From Zygnema cylindricum (lineage: Eukaryota > Streptophyta > Zygnematophyceae > Zygnematales > Zygnemataceae), in contig JBBHKE010002091.1 of the NCBI GenBank assembly GCA_037447655.1, positions 1-48,206 on the forward strand: a DNA stretch of 48,206 bases, given 5' to 3'. This document shows positions 21,774 through 30,358 of the stretch, one piece after another (position 1 is the first letter of the stretch; every line of letters starts with the position of its first letter). Below the pieces are notes generated by a model that searched no databases, was not told the origin of the DNA, and saw nothing but the letters and a program-made list of their open reading frames with translations. The position numbers and the translations under genes were made by a program.

Positions 21774-22469
21774 TTAATCCTTCCTCTCCTTGTTTCCATG
21801 TTTGCCTGCAGCAAACGCGGAGCTTTCGGCAACAGACTCGCGGCTCGTCATGATTTTGGTGTTGAACTCGTCCTTGAGGAGCGCCTCAACAACCTCGTTC
21901 CACTTCCATGAGTTTACATCTTTCTGATCCAGCCAGGTGAGAATCGGTTTGTACTCCACTGGTAGGGAAAGCATGAGAAGAGTAATTTTTGTGTCGTTAG
22001 GAAGGGTGAAACCGACAGCGTCGGCTTCGGCCAACAGGTTGGCATAATGGGAGGTGTAACACTCCATCGACATTCCGTCTTGATAGATGGTTGTCATTAG
22101 CGTCTTTCCCAACTTGATGCGTGCTGTCATCCCTGAGAGTTTGTGAGTAGTCTCGAGAGATGTCCAGATTTCGACTGACGTCTTGAGTCTCGTGACGTTT
22201 CTCAGTTGGTTATCCGCCAATCCACTTATCAGAATGTTCTTGCCACGGATTTCTCTCACGTCCCAGTCACTGATTTTCTTTTTCTCTGCATCTGTTGGGT
22301 TTGCAGCATCTGCAGCAACGGGACGTGTTTCAGCTCCGAGTACGATTGCAAGACAGTTTCTCTCCTCTAGAGCGGCTTCCGCCCTACACCTCCATAACTG
22401 ATAGTTGGCGCCTTCGAACTTGTCTAGTGAGCCAGGTGGGCCCATAACCTGATACGCGGGGTCGGCCAT
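21774..22469 (-). CDS. Copia gag (capsid), ends at an in-frame TAA
   Basis: 231 residues of UBN2-type Copia Gag, from ATG at 22469 to TAA at 21774-21776. Features are LDKFEGANYQLWRCRAEAAL near the N-terminus and the helical capsid core (IWTSLETTHKLSGM, MSLPVEYKPIL-like segment). The ATG lies inside the 5' LTR: the LTR supplies the first 20 nt (MADPAY plus two bases), and the primer-binding site encodes the following VMGP. The stop falls between KERKD and NHDRKTDRK, just before the zinc knuckle in the same frame. It could be a recent nonsense mutation (CAA to TAA) or programmed readthrough setting the gag:pol ratio. Confidence 0.9.
   Translation of the reverse strand: MADPAYQVMGPPGSLDKFEGANYQLWRCRAEAALEERNCLAIVLGAETRPVAADAANPTDAEKKKISDWDVREIRGKNILISGLADNQLRNVTRLKTSVEIWTSLETTHKLSGMTARIKLGKTLMTTIYQDGMSMECYTSHYANLLAEADAVGFTLPNDTKITLLMLSLPVEYKPILTWLDQKDVNSWKWNEVVEALLKDEFNTKIMTSRESVAESSAFAAGKHGNKERKD
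22436..22449 (-). promoter_or_regulatory. Primer-binding site, half-tRNA type (Copia 1)
   Basis: GGTTATGGGCCCAC on the minus strand, directly after the LTR terminus TATCA. As I recall plant initiator tRNA-Met, this is complementary to its anticodon arm, not its 3' end. Priming there would need a cleaved half-tRNA, as described for Drosophila copia and yeast Ty5. The site is translated in gag (VMGP). Confidence 0.75.
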
Positions 22470-23042
22470 TACGAGCGACAGAGATAAATCTCAGCGCCAC
22501 AAACTTCCAACTCCGGAGCAGAATACACAAGGCTCAGATACGACAAGTGACCAGGCAGTTTGATCAGAAATTAGAGTGGGTAGAGATAAGACAAACACAG
22601 AATTGCTTCAGACAAATTTGTTACTTCCCATTATAAGAATAGAAGTACAATTGATGTAAAACAAAATGGACAGATTGTCCCTATTAATAAAGTTGGTTTC
22701 CTGTTTTGTCTGCTTCCCTGTGAATGGATAATTGCCTACTCCTGTGCACACAACTAAATAGCCTAACGCTAACACACTCACTAAGTGGTGGTTCAATCAT
22801 AATCTGCCACGTGTAGAATGTCCACCGCACAATAAAACGTGGGGGACAACAGCATGTTCTGACACACAAAAACTGCAAACTGAGAACAGATTCTGCAAAC
22901 TGTAAACTGACATAATCCCGCTACGATTCCCCTCCCGAAAATATCGCCTATGCTAAACAAGCCGATTTGTTTATCAAACACAAATACTACGAAGAAAATC
23001 GGTGTACCGGAGAATCGCGCGGAATCGCACCAAAAACTAACA
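22450..23042 (-). repeat. 5' LTR of Copia element 1
   Basis: 593 bp, beginning TGTTAGTTTTTGG at 23042 and ending CGTATCA at 22450 on the minus strand. It should carry the element promoter. It also contains the gag initiation codon 20 nt before its inner end. Roughly 98% identical to the 3' LTR by eye. Confidence 0.93.
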
Positions 23043-23047
23043 TCACT
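23043..23047. repeat. Right target-site duplication of Copia element 1
   Basis: TCACT, matching 17086-17090. Confidence 0.9.
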
Positions 23048-23514
23048 ATCACGCTATCTAGAATTCAGAGTGACCCGTGCCAAGTGTTTTCACTCACAAC
23101 TGAAAAATCCTCTTGGTCTTTTCTATTTTTGAACCCCTCAAAAATCTAAAATGTGCGTCTCACGGGCATGGATAAAGCCAAAAACGATCTCGTCCATAAA
23201 TCGACTACTAAGATCGTCTTGCGTTTTATGTTATGAGATCGAGAAGAGAAAATAAAGCTCTAAATTTTATCTTGCTTTATTTTCCTATATTTCTAGTCAA
23301 AGGAGCTCGAATTCCCCAAGCTATACTAGTAGCCTATCCGGCCTCTATATGTGGATGGGTGCACCTGTGTTAATATTATCATCAATAGTTTGATCTCCGA
23401 TCGAGTATGTAATCGTTTATACGGCAGCAAGAAACAATACATGCTTGTAATTACTTTGTGCTTATCCATTTTCCTTGCTTTTGTTTTGTATGCTAAACAC
23501 ATGCCTTTCATCAG
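23048..23514 (+). other. Intron remainder before lectin B
   Basis: Host intron continuing from 17008 across the Copia insertion, ending in CATGCCTTTCATCAG. No other feature recognised. Confidence 0.55.
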
Positions 23515-24240
23515 ATAACACAGCGTTCACATTTACGCAATTTGATGATCCGAAAAATCTTATCCTTTATGGATCATCTCGACTTGTTACCTCCCAACTT
23601 CAACTTACCAATGGTCACCACCACGAAGGACGAGCATTGTTCACAAATACAGTCCCTCTTCTCCGAAATAATCGCACTAATGGGTGCGAAGCAGCTTCAT
23701 TTAACGTGCAATTCTCTTTCCGCAACTACAACGACAATATAACGTGCCATGGCGATGGCTTTGCCTTCACATTTCTTGGCTCAAACATAGACTTTTCCAA
23801 ATTGGGAGGGGATGGTCATCGCATGGCACTTGCGTACACAGGTGAACCTGTTGTGGGTAGTGTTAGCATTGTTTTTAGCACTTATGTCGATGATTACAAT
23901 CCTCCAAGAAGATTCGTGGGCATACGTGAAAACTTTGTTTTTGCCCTAGTGACATCCAACAGAACAACTATTTTGGATGATTTCAGTCCGTCCACCAAGT
24001 ATGCGTGGGTGGATTACGATGGTGCACGCCAGATTTTGCAAGTGTACCTCAACACTGAGAATGCTAAGCCAGCGACGCCTTTGCTTACATACAAAAAATC
24101 CCTTTGCAAGTTGCTGAGGCCATCTGCCTGTGCCGCATGCCAAACAGTTACTAGGGCATACGTTGGATTTGCAGCTGGAACTGGCGGTTGTTTCGACACT
24201 CATGAGATTCAAAGTTGGAGCTTTGACAGCAGTTTCACAG
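23515..24240 (+). CDS. Mosaic gene exon: L-type lectin domain B
   Basis: A 726-nt exon (242 codons), phase 1 at both ends, between TTTCATCAG and ACAG|GTATGT. It encodes DNTAFTFTQFDDPKNL through HEIQSWSFDSSFT, essentially the lectin A sequence; beyond the first few codons the two copies differ at only a handful of bases. It has the same substitutions in the metal-binding strand (IVFST for VEFDT). It splices in phase to the papain-like exon at 25489, fusing lectin to protease. Upstream it would receive the proline-rich hinge. Confidence 0.85.
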
Positions 24241-24716
24241 GTATGTATTAAACTCATACTGAAAATTATGTTTAGCTTCCTTTTCCTCAAGCTTTTGAAG
24301 TCCTTCAATGCTGAACTTAATCTCACATTTGGTCAATCAACCAATCTTAAATTTTGTTGGAAGAAATTAAAGATCATTGACTGTCGGCTAGCATGAACTT
24401 GAAGCTGTATTATAAAGCATAATTTTTCAATAAAGCTTGTCTTTTTTGAATTAAATTCAACCAGGGATTTTCAAAGTTATGTAATATGGTTCAAGCATTC
24501 GTACAACATTGCATACGATGTTAATATTTCACATGAAATTATCACTTTTGAGAATTTTCTTTTGTTAGACTACTGCAAATTTATTGCAAATTCGTGTATC
24601 TTGCTCGCTTTAACTACTAGTAGATAATTTTGTTTGAAACCATTAGATAAAATAACTTTTTGATACCCGTAATATTTGACAACTGTAAAAACTTTGGCAT
24701 TCTAAATATATAATGC
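24227..24716 (+). repeat. 490-bp tandem duplication, unit 1
   Basis: Starts in the last 14 nt of lectin exon B (CAGCAGTTTCACAG) and runs through the intron to ATAATGC. Followed at once by unit 2. Confidence 0.9.
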
Positions 24717-25206
24717 CAGCAGTTTCACAGGTATGTATTAAACTCATACTGAAAATTATGTTTAGCTTCCTTTTCCTCAAGCTTTTGAAGTCCTTCAATG
24801 CTGAACTTAATCTCACATTTGGTCAATCAACCAATCTTAAATTTTGTTGGAAGAAATTAAAGATCATTGACTGTCGGCTAGCATGAACTTGAAGCTGTAT
24901 TATAAAGCATAATTTTTCAATAAAGCTTGTCTTTTTTGAATTAAATTCAACCAGGGATTTTCAAAGTTATGTAATATGGTTCAAGCATTCGTACAACATT
25001 GCATACGATGTTAATATTTCACATGAAATTATCACTTTTGAGAATTTTCTTTTGTTAGACTACTGCAAATTTATTGCAAATTCGTGTATCTTGCTCGCTT
25101 TGACTACTAGTAGATAATTTTGTTTGAAACCATTAGATAAAATAATTTTTTGATACCCGTAATTTTGACAACTGTAAAAACTTTGGCATTCTAAATATAT
25201 AATGCC
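24717..25206 (+). repeat. 490-bp tandem duplication, unit 2
   Basis: Near-identical to unit 1 (a few substitutions and a small deletion). It recreates the exon end and the GTATGT donor inside the intron, giving a decoy 5' splice site 490 bp downstream of the real one. Confidence 0.9.
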
Positions 25207-25488
25207 ACAAGGGAATCAAACATAGGGGTCAGGGATCAAAGAGTGACCACTACCAGAGTGGTAAGTTTCATCTCCCAACTGTTCCATGCACAGGCTGGGT
25301 GATGGCGCCACATGTTTTTTCTCCGATTAGAAGTCACAATGAATATCAAAACTTAGGCAGCATTTTTCTTAGGACCTCCTCTATTGTTTTATAGTTTCTA
25401 ATAAGCTACTAACACAGATTCGGTTGAGTATTCATTGAGCCCTGGCATTTGGCATGATGTTTGACACTTTCTCCTTTTGGTATTGCAG

Positions 25489-25662
25489 TGTACGCTCTTG
25501 GTCTAGATGATGCACAACCGCGAAACGATCTCACAGGCTTTAGTCCTTATTTCTTCCATGCGAGCGTCGGGTATTCATGGAGGTTTAAGGCCATATGGAC
25601 CATAAAAACATCTTGGAGTTGGGTGACTGACCTACCACCAGTGAAGGACCAAGGCGCCTGTA
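25489..25662 (+). CDS. Mosaic gene exon: linker plus start of papain-like domain
   Basis: 174 nt, phase 1 at both ends, between TATTGCAG and A|GTAAGT. After a 40-residue linker (VYALGLDDAQPRNDLTGFSP and an aromatic-rich stretch) it encodes SWVTDLPPVKDQGAC, the hallmark N-terminus of mature papain-family (C1A) proteases, including the oxyanion-hole Gln in KDQG. No C1A propeptide with an ERFNIN motif is seen between lectin and protease, unlike ordinary plant papains, so activation control would differ. Confidence 0.8.
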
Positions 25663-26394
25663 GTAAGTACATTGCTTCTGAACTATTTGCAACTGGGTCA
25701 GTCTGAAAGAGGAGAGTATTCGTTTCTGATTTGTATTGTTATTCGCAAATGCCACTAATTATCTTTTATAAATTTCATTTTATCTTTAGGATTTGGCCCA
25801 GTTTGAAGTTCATATGGATGAGGAATGATTTTGCAGTTCTGAGTTCCTTAGGAAACACATACCAAGCCTGTCAAAAATGGGATTATTTTTGAAGATTTAA
25901 GATTTTTAAAGAGCGTTGACCAAAATGCTTTTGGAATTCATAATAAATTGTTTTTTGTAAGCTTATTTTATTATTTCAAAACCAATGTAAAAAATAAGGC
26001 AAATTATACTTATGATTATCAATATTTCCCGACAAGAAGTTTTTGAATCCTACAAAAATACATATTGGTCAAAAGTATCCAACTTAAACGATTGATATTA
26101 ATTTGTAGTCACACGAATTAGGATTAAGTTGAGAGTTTGACCAAATAAAAATTAAAAATAATTTCACAAAAGGCATAAACAGACATTTCAGACGCAATTG
26201 AGTAGTCCTATTGTTCATTTTCCTACTCCCCACTCTCCCACATTGTCCGTAACTATAAAATTTGTTTACCAGCGATGTATACAAATTAAAGGATCCAATA
26301 CATCAAGAGGTAATGTTCAACGTCATAGGAATTTCTTTATTTCATTGACAATCTCATAGGAGATCATCCACGATGTGCCATTTCTCGTGTGCAG

Positions 26395-26558
26395 GAAGTT
26401 GCTCGATCTATGCTACAATAGGCGCTATAGAAAGTGCATACTATATTGCTAATGGAGGACAATTGACGGAATCTCCTAGTTTCTTGGAGCAATAAGTGGC
26501 CAGATGCCTAAACAAGGGATGTGATGACACCGGCTGGCCTTCAATGGCTCTCAGCTTT
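26395..26558 (+). pseudogene. Mosaic gene exon: papain catalytic-Cys segment with stop
   Basis: After CTCGTGTGCAG this exon reads RSCSIYATIGAIESAYY then GGQLTESPSFLEQ, matching papain GSCWAFSAVAALE...LSEQ. The catalytic Cys is present but the following Trp is Ser. The frame then hits TAA (26493-26495), exactly where the family has Gln (SEQQLVDC). Beyond it continues VARCLNKGCDDTGWPSMALSF, equivalent to the CNGG...AF region, to a phase-0 donor TTT|GTAACT. A CAA-to-TAA change explains the stop, so this copy is probably a pseudogene. Confidence 0.75.
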
Positions 26559-27039
26559 GTAACTACAAAAAATCTCACAACCTGCTTTGACCTTTCAAAG
26601 CCTTGTGCAACACAAATAGTAGGTCATAAACATAACATCCATGCTTTATAAGAAATCCATACAATTTTACATTAAATGGAAAGCAATAGTTTAACGTTAT
26701 TGAATGTGGACATTGACTATTGCCTGCACCAGCATCGACTCTCCTCGCCTTTACTGGCCCACCGATTTCTTTAAGCAAATTCAAAGTAGTGGTTTAAATT
26801 ATAGTTTCACTTACCTAGACACCATCGGGGTATTTTATCTCCACATCCCAAATCGAGACCAAAGATTCACAGCGAAGCGTAATGTCATTACAACCTTTTC
26901 CTCTGATACGTTGCATTTGGTGCCAGTTTGCCTTATTGTTACACATTGACGAGCTTGTCTTAATGATGCACATGGAAGTGGGTATGGCCAGCCTACCAGT
27001 CCTGTTCGCATAATAGGATGGGAGCAAGTAAGACAATTC

Positions 27040-27129
27040 CGCTGGTTTGGCTTACTTCTGGTTGTTTTTCAACAACCGGTTCTAGTTTTCGTTGAGGCTA
27101 GTGGCTCTGCTTTTGTAAACTACTGGCAA
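27040..27129 (+). pseudogene. Mosaic gene exon: papain central segment
   Basis: FQQPVLVFVEASGSAFVNYW matches the papain region QQPVSVAIEA...F..Y, ending at TGGCAA|GTACAG. The 5' boundary is uncertain. The segment expected between this exon and 26558 (the YPY region) was not found. Confidence 0.6.
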
Positions 27130-27196
27130 GTACAGGAACTCAACCATACTGAAAGTCATAATTGAGAGCTTAAAGCATGTCTTGTTCATTGTTTAG

Positions 27197-27432
27197 CAAG
27201 TAACACAAGTATGTTTTGGTGTATGTGGGAATCTCGTGTTTTGAATGATGAATATACGGTGCTCCTTGTAGGCTCAAGCGTGTTAGAGTTATCACAATCG
27301 TATTTGATTATGCGAAACTCGTCGGAGCATCTTAGGGCGAGCAAAGCTACATGCGTATGCAAATTACGAGAGGGTTTGGGATTTGCGGCATCAACACCCT
27401 GCAAGGACTAATTCCTATTGTTAAAGCTTCAG
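27197..27432 (+). pseudogene. Mosaic gene exon: papain His/Asn segment, frameshifted
   Basis: Reads VLNDEYTVLLVG, then QSYLIMRNSSEHL, then after a one-base shift at about 27330 GEQSYMRMQITRGFGICGIN and TLQGLIPIVKAS. This aligns with papain NHAVLLVG, YWIVKNSWG and GYIRM...CGI. The catalytic His is Tyr (27253-27255), the active-site Asn is kept, and the NSWG Trp is Ser. The frame does not stop at the usual end of a papain but runs to CAG|GTATAT in phase 1, which fits the PAN exon at 29696, so the protease was internal in a longer protein. Confidence 0.7.
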
Positions 27433-29695
27433 GTATATGAGTTTTTGAGGTTCAACGTGGGCCCAACGAGTATAAAGCTCGAATGAGGCCAAAAATTGAA
27501 CTTGTTTCTTTATTCTATTTTTTACAGTTCTCTTTTTAAATTTTCAATTGCCAAATGAGAGTCCATTTCAAAGGAAGACATTTGAAAGAGAGGATGGTAG
27601 ATAGAAAGCATCATAAAGGGCCATTACACCATCTCATCCGAAATTAAAAGAATTGTATCCTCCAAGAGGAATACATTCAAATAGGTTTTTTAAAAGATAT
27701 TATTCAAGAAAGACTTAGTCCGAAATGAAGCTCGAATGGGAGATAGATGTCGATATTTCATGACAACTACCCGCTTTATTGACATCTGTCCTATTTAACT
27801 TTCTCCCATAATAACTACTTGAAGAAACATTGCACAAACACCATGTTGTGACAAAATATGGGGAACATAATGTTATACCGTAAAATTTATTCCACCATGC
27901 CGCTTGCTTTGCCTAGTCCTTGAATTTCGCAGTCACAAGAGTTGTCGTAACATAAATCGTCAACTGTAAGCGGAATGGCCCACAGGCCTCTACTGACAAT
28001 ATGAAAATAGGAATAGTAGAGTATATGTTGTGTACATGTTAAACATGTTAGGGGTTTTTTCCATAGAAAAGAGAAGTTTTTGTTACCACATTGTGACGCT
28101 AGAAGTTAAGTTTTTTTTTAGCATAATCAGTAACCAACAAATTTTCTGGTTTCTTCTCGTGTGTTCTATAACGTTCATCGGGATTCTATATTGGGAAACG
28201 TCTGAAGTTGTTCTTGTAAAACCGTGACGCATAGATGTCCCCCAATTTTTTTTTGACGATGTAACTTGTCCGATTTCATCGGATTATCGTTTAAAACGCT
28301 AGAATCTATTGTGCACGAGGTGTATATTTTGTGTTTTAAATTTTGCCAAATGTGACACCTTTTGAATCGCAAATGAACGACACAATAGAAATGCTATATC
28401 TCCATTTGTTTCCATTTGCTACATACTAATGAAACTAAAAGCTCTTTACTCTAATGTGAAACACCGCCTAGTTGGCTGCATAACATATTGAGGGGATGAG
28501 GGGATGTGAAACAGTTATCAAAAATTGGTGCATCGCAATTGATTAGATGTTAATCAATAAAGAGTTGTGAGAATGAGAAGGACTTTTATACTTTACAAAA
28601 GTATAGGTGGAAACCTTATTTTTGAGGAAAATGTAAGGGCTAAGAAAGTGCAAAATCGTCAGTTATCAAATCGTTGAGGCTCTACAAATTATGGTACGCA
28701 CCAAGTAAACTGATCACACTTTGCATTTAGTAGGGTGGCCTTAGTGATTCTTCCAAGTTTTATCAATTATTGTGCAAAAAATATCAGAAAGTTTTGTAGC
28801 ACAGAGTTTGAGTTGACTCAATTGAAGTCACAAGTCTCACTTAGTCTACCAAGTGCAGTTTGGGAGATGTTTTCCGCGGTTAGTAAGGAAGGATTCTGAT
28901 GCTCACCATAAAAAAAAAACTTTCATTACTAATTTATTAACACTAAAGGTAGTTTGGTCCGACTGAATTTGCACGTGCGGAGAATATAAAACTGACACCT
29001 ATGAAAATGAGAGAAACTTGAGGTCAGATTATAGGCTAGTGGTTTTTAGACGCAACAGTCAAATTTCTCGATTTGCTTCTCTATTTTTCACTACCCAGTG
29101 AAAGAAACTACTTGACGGTGGCGTTCTATCAAAAAATGTTGTAATCGTACGGCCAATTCTACGAGCTGTTATATTTTAGGCGATATTCCATCGCGTAGAG
29201 TATAAATACCACGTTTTTTTAAACCGAGTGGCACACGTAAACTATTATCGAATGTTGAATATCCTTAAATAAAATTCCCATCGAAAAAGTTAACTTCAAA
29301 TCTACAGTTGCGCACAATGTACTTGGGATAGAGGGCGAGCGGGTAAGGGAGAGGGGGAGAAGGTAAGAGGCTAGAGGGTTAGAGGGGAAGAGGAAGCGAT
29401 GTATAGGAGGGGGGGAGAGGGAGAGGTAGAAAAAGAGGGAAAAAGAGGGGGAGAAAAAGGAGTGGGAGGGTGTTTCAAACATGACGAAAGTCTTTTCCCA
29501 TAAATAGTGTGACGAAAGGGGCGTTACCCAAACCTTCGAAGAGTTTTGGCAACATTCTCGTAATGTTCTTTGCGTATAGAAACAAAGTAAGCGGTACGGC
29601 TTGGTATAGATACGCGTAGATTTCTTTAAACTACCCCAATTTTCGTCTAATGGAACGCCACCCTAAGCTTCTCAATGTTTCTGTTAACTGTTCAG
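27433..29695 (+). other. Large intron of the mosaic gene
   Basis: 2.26 kb between the papain and PAN exons. No coding segment or TE ends recognised. A purine-rich run (about 29330-29470) sits near its 3' end, and it closes with CTGTTAACTGTTCAG. Confidence 0.5.
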
Positions 29696-29911
29696 CTAGG
29701 TGCACTTTTTTGAACGGAATAGCTGTCTAGGGACCAGATTTGAAAATCCTCAATAATACTAAAAATGAAACACGGTGTTGTGCCGAATGTAAATTTCAAG
29801 CTAACTGTGTCACATTCACCTTCAACACAGCCACGGGCTTATGCCACCTGAAGACGTCACGAGGGGTGAACATTTCAGACAACCAATCTATTTCAGGGAT
29901 GCTGGATTCAA
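29696..29911 (+). pseudogene. Mosaic gene exon: PAN/apple domain with one stop
   Basis: 216 nt, phase 1 at both ends, after ACTGTTCAG and before A|GTAAGA. It encodes ARCTFLNGIAV, a TAG (29728-29730), then GPDLKILNNTKNETRCCAEC, CVTFTFNTATGLCHLK and SISGM: the CC..C, C..FTF and C.LK cysteine pattern of PAN/apple modules, which bind proteins or sugars outside the cell. The TAG could be a mutated CAG, or the AG could be an alternative acceptor (GTCTAG|GG) that shortens the module. Confidence 0.75.
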
Positions 29912-30146
29912 GTAAGACTCTGCAGGAAGTTGGAAACACGAACAACTTTTGTCCCTCCTTTAATCATCGTCTTAGGCAAAGGCAGATTGTATTGCTTGTT
30001 ATAACTAATGAGGACGCCTGTAATGATTAAATTTACCTCTTGCTAAGAAAAGAATCTTCAGTGCAATATATATATATATACGTGTGCCAGCTATATCGTA
30101 ACTATTTATATTGAGTTTGCTTATGGGTTTTGCTTCTACATAACAG

Positions 30147-30358
30147 ACAACGATCCATGCAACTTGGTCAACATTGGCACATTCGAAGAAGGAAATAATG
30201 AGTTCCTTGGAAATATGAATCCATGTGGGGGTGGAAGTTGTACTCCTGTGGGTAAAACATACACGTGTAAATGTCCGGCTAACTTCACCGTTGTCACCAA
30301 CAGAGACAAGACACAAACATGTGCACCAGATTCTTTTCCAACCTTGCATAAATTTTTG
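30147..30358 (+). CDS. Mosaic gene exon: EGF-like module 1
   Basis: Follows ACATAACAG and takes the phase-1 leftover from PAN. It encodes NNDPCNLVNIGTF, then NPCGGGSCTPVGKTYTCKCP and NFTVVTNRDKTQTCAP, with the cysteine spacing of an EGF-like domain. The donor TTTTTG|GTATGT leaves phase 0, one base off the phase-1 start of EGF2, next to a short T-run where a one-base deletion is plausible. Extracellular adhesion or spacer role. Confidence 0.75.

Larger units (their letters stand above)
17091..23042 (-). mobile_element. Copia LTR retrotransposon 1, nearly intact
   Basis: 5,952 bp on the minus strand. The two 593-bp LTRs (TG...CA) differ at about a dozen positions, so insertion is fairly recent. 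Order from the right: 5' LTR, half-tRNA primer-binding site, gag, zinc knuckle, protease, integrase, RT, RNase H, polypurine tract, 3' LTR. The pol order with integrase before RT is diagnostic of Ty1/copia. It lies in an intron of the mosaic gene, antisense to it. The only visible lesion is an in-frame TAA in gag. Confidence 0.95.

Noticed and set aside
29219-29482. 87-codon minus-strand Ser/Phe/Pro-rich ORF
   Set aside because: It is the complement of a purine-rich intronic tract; no motif or start context.
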